A stretch of DNA of 64,000 nt from JAHFUA01 sp963808725 (GTDB taxonomy: Bacteria > Acidobacteriota > Terriglobia > Terriglobales > Acidobacteriaceae), in contig CAWEGO010000002.1 in the NCBI GenBank assembly GCA_963808725.1, forward strand, positions 2,170,001 through 2,234,000. Direction: 5' to 3'. The notes beneath the pieces are model-generated. The model was given only the letters and a program-made list of their open reading frames with translations, made no database searches and was not told where the DNA came from. The translations under genes and the position numbers were made by a program. Positions within the stretch are counted from its first letter, which is position 1, and each line of letters starts with the position of its first letter. This document shows positions 35,337 to 44,101 of this stretch, in pieces.

Positions 35337-35468
35337 ATGCGGAGAGACGATTTAATGGAACCTGACCTGCTGAGCGAAGTCCTGCTACTGGGTAGCGGCA
35401 TCGCGATCATGGTGGTCTTTGTCATGATCGCGGTGGAGGCGCTGACGCGTGCAGCGGTGCTGCGATAA
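35337..35468 (+). CDS. Small single-pass membrane protein (43 residues)
   Basis: This short frame starts MRRDDLMEPDLLSEVLLLG and contains one strong helix (LLLGSGIAIMVVFVMIAVEAL, about residues 16-36). It begins 3-4 nt after AAGGAGGAGGG (35327-35336), one of the best ribosome-binding sequences in the window; an internal in-frame ATG at 35355 is a possible alternative start. The gene lies alone between tamB and the DUF6496-type gene. No family is known to me. The ribosome-binding site and helix support it as a real small protein. Confidence 0.5.
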   Translation: MRRDDLMEPDLLSEVLLLGSGIAIMVVFVMIAVEALTRAAVLR

Positions 35469-35595
35469 GACCTCCGCACCCCCTGTCAGCCGCTTTCTTC
35501 GAGCCGATCACCCCGGCCAGTGGCTCCGCGGGAAAACGCATTACGACCGACCATTTCTCCCACGTGTGAACGATTCGATAAGCGCTGCCTCTGGG

Positions 35596-35808
35596 CTAAG
35601 CCGCTTCCTTCTTAGGAACTTTAGCGCCCTTCTTGCGCGCCTCCGAGAGACCGATGGCAATGGCTTGCTCGCGGCTCGTCACCTTGCCTCCCTTGCCGCT
35701 CCTTCCCGACCGAAGGCTGCCGGGCTTCTTGCGGCGCATGGCGCTGGCCACGCTTTTCCCGGCAGCCTTGCCATATCTGCGACGATTCGATTTTTTCTTT
35801 GCCGGCAT
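35596..35808 (-). CDS. Small basic DUF6496-type protein
   Basis: This 70-residue, Lys/Arg-rich protein starts MPAKKKSNRRRYGKAAGKSV and carries REQAIAIGLSEARKKGAKVPKK, which I associate with a short, nucleic-acid-binding-like family (DUF6496-type). The high positive charge suggests DNA or RNA association, but no function is established. GGAG precedes the ATG. A related motif occurs in the gene at 36557-36993, so two members of the family lie within 1 kb, with a YciE-like ferritin relative between them. Confidence 0.65.
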   Translation of the reverse strand: MPAKKKSNRRRYGKAAGKSVASAMRRKKPGSLRSGRSGKGGKVTSREQAIAIGLSEARKKGAKVPKKEAA

Positions 35809-35965
35809 GTAGTTTCTCCTGCCGGTTAGAGTTGCTGCTTTCGCCAGAGGTTGTGCGCGTGGGGCACGGAGCCTTCACGTTCAGAACGTCCCCGCCATCC
35901 TAAAGATTCTCCGCACAGAGTTCATATCAGCGGCCCCGGAGTTGCCCCCGGGGCCCCGTGGCTCA

Positions 35966-36487
35966 CTACGCCGCGTTTTCTTCGTCTTCGACCATCTCGC
36001 CGGCGGTAGCCTTTACATTGATCGCACTGGCTAATATTGTCAGCCCCTGGTCAGCTTCTTTCTCTTCCTCCAGCGTCTGTTGCAGCAATTGGCTCGCCTC
36101 GTCCTCGCCCAGGAGCGTAGCGTAGCTGCGCGCCGTGCCGTATCCCGCCATCTCATAATGTTCAACCCGCTGCGCTGAGGCAATAATGGCGGCATCTCGC
36201 ACATCAGCGGCGTCGATGTCGCCCAGCAAATCGCTGCCTTCCTCGATGACGCCCTTGATCCCTTTGCATGTCTCGCCTTTCGCTTTTACTCCCAGGGCGG
36301 CGAAGATTTGATCGAGCCGCGTCACCTGCGTTTGGGTGATCTCCAGGTGCTCCGTGAGTGCTCCTTTCAAATCTGGCGACGACGCTGCATCGATCATCTC
36401 CGGCAGCGCCTTGATAATCTGCTGCTCGGCATCATAGAGATCCTTGAGTTGTTCCACGTACAGCTCCTGCAATGAATTCGGTGTCAT
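35966..36487 (-). CDS. YciE/YciF ferritin-like protein (DUF892)
   Basis: This 173-residue, four-helix protein opens with LQELYVEQLKDLYDAEQQIIKALPEMIDAA and has EHLEITQTQVTRLDQIFAALG, VRDAAIIASAQRVEHYEMAGYGTARSYATLLGEDEASQLLQQTLEEEKEADQGL. The E/H residues in VEHYE and EEEKEAD are the diiron-like ligands of the ferritin superfamily. YciE/F proteins are induced by osmotic or oxidative stress; the metal role is inferred. AAGGAG precedes the ATG at proper spacing. The flanking basic DUF6496-type genes make a small stress-protein group. Confidence 0.85.
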   Translation of the reverse strand: MTPNSLQELYVEQLKDLYDAEQQIIKALPEMIDAASSPDLKGALTEHLEITQTQVTRLDQIFAALGVKAKGETCKGIKGVIEEGSDLLGDIDAADVRDAAIIASAQRVEHYEMAGYGTARSYATLLGEDEASQLLQQTLEEEKEADQGLTILASAINVKATAGEMVEDEENAA

Positions 36488-36556
36488 TGTTCTCTCCTTG
36501 AAATGTGAAGTTAGAGTTCAGGGTTATATCCGCGTGTAGCCACGGAGCTTGGCGAG

Positions 36557-36993
36557 TTATGCGGCTTTTCGAGTACGGGCGGCTTTCAACGCAGCCGCAC
36601 TGCGGGCCCGTTTACCACGCTTCGCCGCGGTCTTCTTGGTTTGCCGCGAGATCGCTTGTCGACTTGCGCTGCCTCTTGATTCGCGCTTCAGCGCGCCCGA
36701 GACCGCTCGGGAGCGGGTACGAACGTCTTGTGCCCCGGATGCTCGCCGGCCTCAATATCCTTCTCAGCCTTGTTTCGAACCGAAGCGGGACCCTTGGGCG
36801 CTCCGAGCTTCACCCCGGCGCGACGCGCCTTGGAGAGACCTATGGCAATCGCCTGCTGGGGCGAACGTGCACCATGCTTGCCCTCTCGAACGTGATGCAT
36901 CTCTTCGCGGACGAATTCACCGGCCTGCGTGGACGGCGACTTACCCTCGCGAGCGTCTTCATGGGCTCGCTCAATTGTCTCGCGCTCTGGCAT
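36557..36993 (-). CDS. DUF6496-type basic protein, frameshifted
   Basis: The 5' part (36688-36993) encodes MPERETIERAHEDAREGKSPSTQAGEFVREEMHHVREGKHGARSPQQAIAIGLSKARRAG and stops early. The basic C-terminal tail seen in relatives continues in another frame to a TAA at 36557-36559: RTRSRAVSGALKRESRGSASRQAISRQTKKTAAKRG and ending ARTRKAA. The shift lies between about 36700 and 36735. If corrected, the protein has about 145 residues with an Arg/Lys/Ala histone-like tail, suggesting nucleic-acid binding. It shares QAIAIGLSxARxxG with the 70-residue protein nearby. Confidence 0.6.
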
Positions 36994-37262
36994 GGACCAA
37001 GCCTCCTCGAGATATTGCAGTCAATCCGAGTATCGAATTGGAGGAGGCCGAGGACAATCCGACGTTCGCTGTAGGTCAAGCCGACATTTGGTGTAGCCCG
37101 AGGACGGCCGGCTAGATAGCGGTCGAGGCACCGGCCAAGTTCAAATAAAAAATGCAACAACCCGGTCCCTATTGCTATCTGAACCTGAAGCGTTAGGCCG
37201 AAACCAGACGATGGTCATGCGTGGAGGGCCGGTTCGTGATGTAACCGAAGGAGACTCTACTG

Positions 37263-38742
37263 ATGCTCAGTTTCGCACGGGGTCGGCTGGCTGTGGCCGT
37301 AGTATTGTTCTTCGGGCCGGTTCAGATCTTCGGCGCAGGCAACATCACCCAGCGGGGCGGGTGGAGCAACGCAGTACGTCATCACCCTGAGCCAGGGAAC
37401 TGTCGGCTTTCAGCCGCAAAACTCGTTCTCCGGTAGCGTGCCGGCAGGCAATGCTACTCCCAGTGCGCTCCCGCTTTCGTTGAAGGACGCCATTGATCGA
37501 GGGCTTAAGCAGAATCTTGGCTTGCTTCTGACCAGCGAGGGAATCCCTTCGGCGCGTGGCCAGTGGTGGAAAGGGCTGAGCGATCTGCTGCCCAATCTCA
37601 ACACCTCCACCAGTGTCACTGCCCAACAGATAAACCTCAGGACGGTCGGGCTAAACGTCCAGGCCTTCAGCGCGCTCGGGATCCACATCCCTCCTGTGGT
37701 TGGGCCGTTTGGAATCTTCGATACCCGCGCCTATCTGACGCAATCGGTGTTCAACTGGAAATCGATCCAGCAGACGCGTTCCGACGCACAGCAGATCCGG
37801 GCGGCGCAATACTCCTACAAGGACGCCCGTGAACTGGTGGTATTCGCGGTGACATCGGCATACCTGCAAACCATCGCCGACTCTGCACGGGTTGACACCT
37901 CGATCGCCCAGCGCGATACCGCCCAGGCACTCTACCAGCAGGCAGCGGACCAATTGAAAGCCGGAACCACTGCTGCCATCGATGCGCTCAGAGCTAAGGT
38001 CCAACTGCAGACGCAGGAGCAGCAGCTCATTTCAGCCCGGAACGATCTTGCTAAACAGAAGATCGCGCTTGGGCGCCTAATTGGCCTGCCCACCGGGCAG
38101 GAGTTCACGCTGACGGATAACCCGATATTCGAGCCCCAGCCCAAGGTCAGCCTCGACGAAGCCCTTCGTCGCGCCTACGCGTCCCGCGCCGATTACCAGA
38201 GCGCGCTGGCCCAGGTCCGCGCGGCACAGTTAGCGCGGAGGGCGGCCACCGCCGGCTATTACCCCTCGGTTTCGACGGCCGTTAATTACGGCGACATCGG
38301 CGTAAACCCGAACAACTCTCATGGCACGCTGGACGCTACCGCAGCCCTTAACATCCCGATTTTCCAAGGCGGTAAAGTCCACGGCGACATCCTGCAGGCA
38401 GAGGCTGCGCTCAGGCAGAGCCAAGAGCAGCTCGATAACTTGCGGGCGCAGATTGACCAGGACGTACGCAACTCCTTACTGGATCTGCAATCGGCGGCGG
38501 ATCTGGTCGAAGTCGCCCGCAGCTCCGTCGACCTCGCCAACCAGACTCTGCAGCAGTCGCGTGACCGCTTTGCCGCCGGGGTCACGGACACCGTTGAGGT
38601 CGTCCAGGCACAGCAGTTGGTAGCCAGCGCCAATGAGTCATTGATCTCGAGTCTCTACACCTACAACGTATCGAAGGTTGAACTGGCTCGGGCGACCGGA
38701 CACGCCGAAGCCGGCGTACAGGAATACCTCAAAGGAAGATAA
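37263..38742 (+). CDS. TolC-family outer-membrane efflux protein, frameshift in the signal-peptide region
   Basis: This outer-membrane channel has two OEP repeats with long helices (LVVFAVTSAYLQTIADSARVDTSIAQRDTAQALYQQAADQLKAGTTAAIDALRAKVQLQTQEQQLI and QIDQDVRNSLLDLQSAADLVEVARSSVDLANQTLQQSRDRFAAGVTDTVEVVQAQ). It would dock with the EmrA/EmrB proteins encoded next. The signal peptide (MLSFARGRLAVAVVLFFGPVQIF) starts at ATG 37263, 8 nt after AAGGAG, but in a different frame from the body. Removing one G in TCGGCGC near 37331 gives QIF-AQATSPSGAGGATQYVITLSQG, a normal cleavage region. The body alone starts at about GTG 37438. It probably exports drugs or fatty compounds. Confidence 0.82.
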
Positions 38743-38745
38743 GGC

Positions 38746-40017
38746 ATGGCTCAGGATACGAATGCACGCCCTTTAGTCGACAAAACCGAGGAGCTTCCGG
38801 CTAACCAGGCTCCTGAAACCAGGCGCGAGCGGTTTCGCGTGCTGGTTTCGCGCCGGCGGACGAAAGCCGGGCGCCGGTGGTTGATCATCGGCCTGGCGCT
38901 GGCTGTGCTCGTGGGCGGGTATTTCCTCTGGCGTTATCTCACCAGTTATGAATCCACGGACGACGCCCAGGTGGACGTACACCTCTATCCCGTTAGTGCG
39001 CGCGTCTCGGGCTATGTGATTAGGGTCACTGTGGGTGACAACGAGTACGTGAAGAAGGACACGGTGCTGGTTGAGATCGATCCCAGGGACTATCAGGTTG
39101 CCGTGGACAAGGCGCGAGCCGATCTTGCCAACGCCGAAGCCACAGCGCGATCGCTGAACATTACGGTTCCTATCACTTCCGTGAGTGCCTCGAGCCAGTT
39201 GAGCTTCTCCGCGTCAGACATTGAAAGCGCTACGGCGGGGATCATCGCCGCTGAAAAACAGCTCGCTGCCGCCCACGCTCAAGTCGAGCAGGCCGAAGCC
39301 AACGACGTGAAGATCCAGGACGACCTCAAGCGCTACAAGCTCCTGGTCGACAAGCAGGAAGTTTCCGAGCAGATCTACGATCAGTCCCTGGCTGCAGCGA
39401 AGGCCAGCACCGCCAATATCACCGCTGCCCGCGCCAATGAAGCTGCGGCGCAGCAGGCCGTGCAGCAGGCCAGGGCACGACTTTCTCAAGCCGAAGCCAA
39501 TCACCGGTACGCGCAAACGGCGCCCCAGCAAGTGGCCTCGACCCGCGCCCGCGCGCTCTCCGCCGTGGCCGACGTCCAGCAGAAGCGCGCCATCCTGGAA
39601 CAGGCTGAGCTGAATTTGGGATACACGCGGATCGTTGCCCCCGTCAGCGGCGAGGTGAACAAGACTGTGGTCGTCGGCTTGAACGTCCAGCCCGGCCAGC
39701 AGATGCTGACGGTGGTTCCGCTTGATGAAGTCTGGATTACCGCCAATTTCAAGGAGACCCAACTCAAGCAAATGCGCCCCGGGCAGCGGGTGGAGTTTTC
39801 TCTGGATTCAAGCGGCCGCACCTACAAGGGCCACGTGGACAGCATCGCCGGGGCTACGGGTCCGCTCTTCAGCCTGCTTCCGCCGGAGAACGCCACTGGC
39901 AACTACGTCAAGATCGTGCAGCGGATTCCGGTAAAGATCATTCTCGATCCCGGAGAGAACCGCGACCTCCAGCTGCGGCCGGGCATGAGCGTCGAACCCA
40001 AGGTGTATTTGCGATGA
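38746..40017 (+). CDS. EmrA/HlyD-family membrane-fusion protein
   Basis: This 423-residue periplasmic adaptor has a short cytoplasmic N-terminus, one transmembrane helix (about 45-64, WLIIGLALAVLVGGYFLW), then YESTDDAQVDVHLYPVSARVSGYVIRVTVGDNEYVKKDTVLVEIDPRDYQVAVDKA, the biotinyl-lipoyl-like half. A long coiled coil and the second lipoyl half (LNLGYTRIVAPVSGEVNKTVVVGLNVQPGQQMLTVVPLDEVWITANFKETQL) complete it. The STDDAQVD motif marks EmrA-type adaptors. It links the EmrB transporter to the TolC channel. It starts 4 bp after the channel stop, and its stop overlaps the transporter start by 4 bp. Confidence 0.9.
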   Translation: MAQDTNARPLVDKTEELPANQAPETRRERFRVLVSRRRTKAGRRWLIIGLALAVLVGGYFLWRYLTSYESTDDAQVDVHLYPVSARVSGYVIRVTVGDNEYVKKDTVLVEIDPRDYQVAVDKARADLANAEATARSLNITVPITSVSASSQLSFSASDIESATAGIIAAEKQLAAAHAQVEQAEANDVKIQDDLKRYKLLVDKQEVSEQIYDQSLAAAKASTANITAARANEAAAQQAVQQARARLSQAEANHRYAQTAPQQVASTRARALSAVADVQQKRAILEQAELNLGYTRIVAPVSGEVNKTVVVGLNVQPGQQMLTVVPLDEVWITANFKETQLKQMRPGQRVEFSLDSSGRTYKGHVDSIAGATGPLFSLLPPENATGNYVKIVQRIPVKIILDPGENRDLQLRPGMSVEPKVYLR

Positions 40018-41600
40018 GCACTCCCACCTACGAGGCGCCTTGGGTCCCCAAACACAACATCTGGCTGATTGCCGTGGTGGTGGTGATGGCGGCATTCATG
40101 GAAGTTCTCGACACCAGCATCGCCAATGTGGCGTTGCCTTACATAGCCGGCGGTCTGGGCGCCAGCAACGACGAGAGCACATGGGTTCTCACCGCCTATC
40201 TTGCTTCCAACGCCATTGTCCTTCCCGTCAGCGGCTGGCTCGCCGGCAGATTTGGGCGGAAGCGCTTCTTTATAACCTGTCTGGCTATCTTCACTGTGAG
40301 CTCCCTCCTCTGCGGAATAGCCCCTAGTCTCGGCCTGCTTCTGCTGTTCCGCGTGATGCAGGGCGCTGGGGGAGGAGGTTTGCAGCCTACGGCGCAAGCC
40401 ATCTTGGCGGACGTTTTCCCGCCGGAAAAACGGGGCCTGGCATTCGCGCTTTATGGCGTCGTGGTAGTCCTGGCCCCTACGATCGGACCGACGCTGGGCG
40501 GCTGGATCACTTTTAACTACTCCTGGCGCTGGATTTTCTTTATCAATCTGCCGGTCGGTTTGGCCACCGTGTTTCTGGTCTTCCGCCTCATCGAAGATCC
40601 GCCGTATTTGAGCCGCCTGAAAGCTGCCGGGGTGAGGCTGGATTACATCGGTATCGCCCTGCTGGCGATAGGGATTGGCGCCTTGCAGATATTGCTGGAC
40701 AAGGGCCAGGAAGACGACTGGTTCGGTTCGCGATTCATCGTGACCCTCATCATCATATCCGCCACGTGCCTGCTTTCGCTGGTTATCTGGGAGTGGTTCC
40801 ACAAGGAGCCGATCATTGAGATTCGCCTCTTCAAGAACTTCAACTACCTGAGCTCGAACCTGATGATGTTCGTCTTCGGGATCCTCCTGTTCAGCAGTCT
40901 GGTGCTCATGCCACAGTTTCTCCAGACCCTGTTGGGATACACCGCGGAACTGGCTGGGCTGGTTCTTTCCGCCGGTGCCGTTTTGTTGCTGATCGCTATG
41001 CCTGTCGTTGGCCAGCTCACAACCAAGGTGCAGGTACGCTACATCATTGCCTTTGGCTGGCTGTGTTTGGCCATCGCTATGTATTACTCCGCCTATCGCA
41101 TCGACCTGCTGATCAGCTTCGGGACAGCCACGTGGTTGCGCGTTGCCCAGGTTGTTGGCATAGGTTTTCTTTTTGTGCCCATCACTCTGGCGGCCTATAT
41201 CGGCATGCCGGCTGAGAAGAGCAACGCGGTCGCGGGCATGATCAATTTCATGCGCAACATCGGCAGCAGTGTGGGGACTTCGATGGTCACCACCGTGATT
41301 GCGCGCCGCGAGCAATTCCACCAGAGCACCCTCATCAGCCATACAACTGCGGGGAATCAAACTCTTCAAAACGTAGTCAATGGCCTGACCCAGCAGACAG
41401 CCCATGGCGGAATGAGCCTGCATGACGCCCAGCGGCAGGCTTACGCCAGGATTTATCAAACCGTGCAGGCCCAGGCTGCGACCCTGTCGTACATCGACGC
41501 CTTCTGGGTTCTTTCTGTGGGAGCAGCGATTATGTTCTGTTTGTCGTTTCTCTTGAAGAAGAACGATCCGCGCGCAGGTGGCGCGGCAGCGGTCGGCTAA
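40014..41600 (+). CDS. EmrB/QacA-family (DHA2) major-facilitator drug exporter
   Basis: This 528-residue inner-membrane protein has about 14 helices. It carries the DHA2 motif D1 (LDTSIANVALPYIAGGLGAS), motif A (GWLAGRFGRKRFF), and motif C-like GVVVVLAPTIGPTLGGWI. It should be a proton-driven exporter of hydrophobic compounds working with the EmrA adaptor and TolC channel to expel substrates directly outside. The C-terminal end has TLSYIDAFWVLSVGAAIMFCLSFLLKK. The ATGA overlap with emrA shows tight coupling. No local repressor gene is present, so regulation is not visible here. Confidence 0.9.
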   Translation: MSTPTYEAPWVPKHNIWLIAVVVVMAAFMEVLDTSIANVALPYIAGGLGASNDESTWVLTAYLASNAIVLPVSGWLAGRFGRKRFFITCLAIFTVSSLLCGIAPSLGLLLLFRVMQGAGGGGLQPTAQAILADVFPPEKRGLAFALYGVVVVLAPTIGPTLGGWITFNYSWRWIFFINLPVGLATVFLVFRLIEDPPYLSRLKAAGVRLDYIGIALLAIGIGALQILLDKGQEDDWFGSRFIVTLIIISATCLLSLVIWEWFHKEPIIEIRLFKNFNYLSSNLMMFVFGILLFSSLVLMPQFLQTLLGYTAELAGLVLSAGAVLLLIAMPVVGQLTTKVQVRYIIAFGWLCLAIAMYYSAYRIDLLISFGTATWLRVAQVVGIGFLFVPITLAAYIGMPAEKSNAVAGMINFMRNIGSSVGTSMVTTVIARREQFHQSTLISHTTAGNQTLQNVVNGLTQQTAHGGMSLHDAQRQAYARIYQTVQAQAATLSYIDAFWVLSVGAAIMFCLSFLLKKNDPRAGGAAAVG

Positions 41601-41655
41601 AGAAAAGCCGAGAACATTTTGCCGAAGTGCTGAAGCCCAGTCTTGAGAAAGCGCC

Positions 41656-42273
41656 ATGATTAAGATCATCACCATTGAGCGAGAGTACGGATGCGGCGGC
41701 GGCGAGATCGCTCAGAAGATCGCCGATCGCCTGGGCTGGAAACTCTGGGACCAGTTGCTGACCTGCGAGATCGCCCGGCTCATCGACTGCGACCAGGCGG
41801 AGGTGAAGTGCCGCGAGGAACGCGTCGACCCTCTCTATTACCGTCTGTTCAAATCGATCATGCGAGGCAGCTTTGAAGGCAGTGCCAATGTCCACCGTCT
41901 GAAACTGCTGGATGCCGATAGCATTTTCCGGATCACGGGGCGAGTAGTCCAGAACGCGGCGTCCGCCGGAAACTGCGTCATCGTCGGCCGAGGAGCCCAG
42001 CATTTCCTGAGCAATCGAGGCGATGCTTTGCATGTCTTCCTCTTTGCCCCGAGGGAAGAGAAGGTGCGCCGCCTGGTGGCTGGGGGCATGAGTGAGACCG
42101 AGGCTGAAGACCATGTGGATACCGTCGATCAGGAGCGGGCTGCCTTTATTGAGAAGTATTTTCACATGGAATGGCCGAACCGGTCTCTATATCACGCTAT
42201 GCTCAACACGGCTGCGGGGGATGAAACCGTAATTCAGACGATTTCGAACCTCAAGAAGGCCCTGGAGCAGTAA
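41656..42273 (+). CDS. Cytidylate-kinase-like family protein
   Basis: This 205-residue protein belongs to the Cytidylate_kin2-like group: IITIEREYGCGGGEIAQKIADRLGWKLWDQLL gives a modified P-loop (GCGGGEIA). CVIVGRGAQHFL, LHVFLFAPREEKVRRL and VDTVDQERAAFIEKYF follow as in nucleoside-monophosphate kinases. True cytidylate kinases phosphorylate CMP; members of this group are poorly characterised and their substrate is unknown. It lies 55 bp after the efflux operon on the same strand and may be cotranscribed. There is no functional tie to efflux. Confidence 0.75.
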   Translation: MIKIITIEREYGCGGGEIAQKIADRLGWKLWDQLLTCEIARLIDCDQAEVKCREERVDPLYYRLFKSIMRGSFEGSANVHRLKLLDADSIFRITGRVVQNAASAGNCVIVGRGAQHFLSNRGDALHVFLFAPREEKVRRLVAGGMSETEAEDHVDTVDQERAAFIEKYFHMEWPNRSLYHAMLNTAAGDETVIQTISNLKKALEQ

Positions 42274-42351
42274 AACGAATGACATGGCGGTCCAGCGTTG
42301 CAGAGCACGAGAGAGGCGGCCGGCTGCAAGCGCAGAGTTAAGGAGGTCATG

Positions 42352-43137
42352 ATGGACAAGGTACGTTTTGAAACCTCAGGTTCGCTGGGCATACTCACGC
42401 TGGCGAATCCGCCGCTCAATCTGCTCAGCGGGGAGCTGATAGAGGATCTCCGCACTGCCGTAACCGGCCTCAAGCAGGCTCCGTTGAGAGCACTGTTACT
42501 GCGGGCCGAAGGCAAAATCTTTTGCGCTGGGGCCGATGTCAGCGCCTTCAAGGGAAAAACCGGAAGTGACGCGAGAGACAGGTTCACAACCCATCTGCGA
42601 ATGATGGCGGACATTGAAGAGTTGCCCTTTCCAACCCTGGCCGCCGTGCAAGGGATGTGCGTCGGAGGAGGGCTGGAGCTGGCACTGGCTTGCGATCTTA
42701 TATGGGCAGCCGCGTCAGCCCGGATGGGGCAGCTCGAGGCAACGATTGGAACCACCACGTTGCTCGGCGGCGTGCAACGCCTGGCGGAACGAGCCGGGCC
42801 GGCCCGCGCCCGGGAAATCATATACACGGCCGATGCGTACGACGCGGCAACGTTCGAGCGGTGGAACATCGTGAACCGAGTCGTGCCCGATGACGCGTTT
42901 GAATCGCAGACCCGGGCCTTCGCGGAACGCCTTGCGAGTGGCCCCACGCTGGCATACGCCGCCGGCAAGCGGATGGTACGCGCCTACTTGGAGGGCGGTA
43001 CCCGCGCCGCTGACAGGATTGTTGACGAGGTAGCGCCGCCCTTGTTTCAGAGCGCAGACATGCGCGCCGCGGTTGCTGCGCTGGTCGAGTACGGCGCCCG
43101 CAACTTCCGCGACAAGGTCGTCTTTCAGGGACGCTAG
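42352..43137 (+). CDS. Enoyl-CoA hydratase/isomerase family protein
   Basis: This 261-residue crotonase-fold protein has the oxyanion-hole loops AGADVSAFKG and VQGMCVGGGLELALACDLIWAA, and RMGQLEATIGTTTLLGGVQRLAERAGPARAREIIYT. It should act on an acyl-CoA thioester, possibly in beta-oxidation or a related pathway; the substrate is not readable. The E in QLEATIG matches the catalytic glutamate of hydratases. AAGGAGG lies 5 nt before ATG 42352; ATG 42349 is the immediate alternative. The gene starts 78 bp after the kinase-like gene. Confidence 0.85.
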   Translation: MDKVRFETSGSLGILTLANPPLNLLSGELIEDLRTAVTGLKQAPLRALLLRAEGKIFCAGADVSAFKGKTGSDARDRFTTHLRMMADIEELPFPTLAAVQGMCVGGGLELALACDLIWAAASARMGQLEATIGTTTLLGGVQRLAERAGPARAREIIYTADAYDAATFERWNIVNRVVPDDAFESQTRAFAERLASGPTLAYAAGKRMVRAYLEGGTRAADRIVDEVAPPLFQSADMRAAVAALVEYGARNFRDKVVFQGR

Positions 43138-43294
43138 GAACCTAAAGCCACGTCAACGAATCAAAAGCCTTAGAGGACACAATGAAGGCAATCACTGTTT
43201 GAGTTCGGCGGCTCGAACCCACTGGTGTTCTTAATGAATGTTGGACCCATCGCCGCTTGCTCGGCCCCGGCAGCCCAAGTATCCTGACCATCCG

Positions 43295-44101
43295 ATGCAA
43301 ATGCAATATCCCTTGCTGGAGCCAGGCGTGCGGTTGAACCTGCCGCCCGGCAATTTCGCCCTTGCCGTGATGGCCAAGACACCGGCGAGGGGAGCGGTAA
43401 AGACCCGGTTGGTGCCCCCGCTGGACCTGGAGGAGGCCACGTTGCTCAATACCTGCTTCCTGCAGGATGTGACAGACTGCATCGCAACGCTGCTGACGGA
43501 GAACATCCATGGCTATGTGGCATACACGCCTGTGGGCAATGAGTCCGCGTTCGATGGATTACTGCCAGCCCGGTTCCGTTTGCTCCCCCAGCGCGGAGCT
43601 GATCTGGGGGAGCGGCTTCGACACGCCACGGAAGACTTTCTCGCGGCAGGCTACGAAGCGGTTTGCCTGATCAACTCCGACAGCCCAACGCTGCCCCGCT
43701 CGCTCCTGCGGCAGGCCATCGACGCGCTGGCACCTGCTGGAGATCGTGTGGTGCTGGGGAAGGCCGTTGACGGCGGGTATTACCTTATTGGCTCGAAAAA
43801 AGTCCATGCCCGGCTGTTCGAGGACATCACCTGGAGCAGCGCTGCGGTGTTCGATCAGACGATGGAACGTGCGGCGGAACTCGGGCTCAACGTCGAACTC
43901 CTGCCTGCCTGGTACGACGTGGATGATCTTGAATCGCTCCGCTGGCTCTGCGAAGAGCTGTTCGCTGGGAACGGCCGGCACAACCCTCAAAATCTGGCTG
44001 CACATCATGCACTGCATACCCGTACTTACCTGTGCTCGCTAATCGAAAAGAGGGGCCGTCACAAGCTGGGACTGGAATGGCCCGCGGTTGGAGCGACGTG
44101 A
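43295..44101 (+). CDS. TIGR04282/DUF2064-family glycosyltransferase-like protein
   Basis: This protein of about 268 residues has the GT-A-like DUF2064 fold: FALAVMAKTPARGAVKTRLVPPLDLEEATLLNTCFLQDV near the N-terminus, LINSDSPTLPRSLLRQAIDAL with the DSP acidic motif, and VVLGKAVDGGYYLIGSKK. Relatives are annotated as arsenosugar-type glycosyltransferases (TIGR04282), although the donor and acceptor are unknown. It opens an operon: the next gene starts 1 nt inside its stop (TGATG). The start is uncertain (ATG 43295 chosen; 43238 and 43301 also possible). Confidence 0.72.
   Translation: MQMQYPLLEPGVRLNLPPGNFALAVMAKTPARGAVKTRLVPPLDLEEATLLNTCFLQDVTDCIATLLTENIHGYVAYTPVGNESAFDGLLPARFRLLPQRGADLGERLRHATEDFLAAGYEAVCLINSDSPTLPRSLLRQAIDALAPAGDRVVLGKAVDGGYYLIGSKKVHARLFEDITWSSAAVFDQTMERAAELGLNVELLPAWYDVDDLESLRWLCEELFAGNGRHNPQNLAAHHALHTRTYLCSLIEKRGRHKLGLEWPAVGAT

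Noticed and set aside
39903..41675. A 590-codon open frame antisense to the EmrA/EmrB genes
   Set aside because: The composition is Gln/His/Arg-rich without a domain. The sense frames encode complete EmrA and EmrB proteins.
43182..43202. ATG-AAG-GCA-ATC-ACT-GTT-TGA, six residues MKAITV, preceded by AGAGGA
   Set aside because: It resembles the start of zinc-type alcohol or glucose dehydrogenases, and could be a trace of a lost gene, but seven codons prove nothing and the downstream frames give no continuation.
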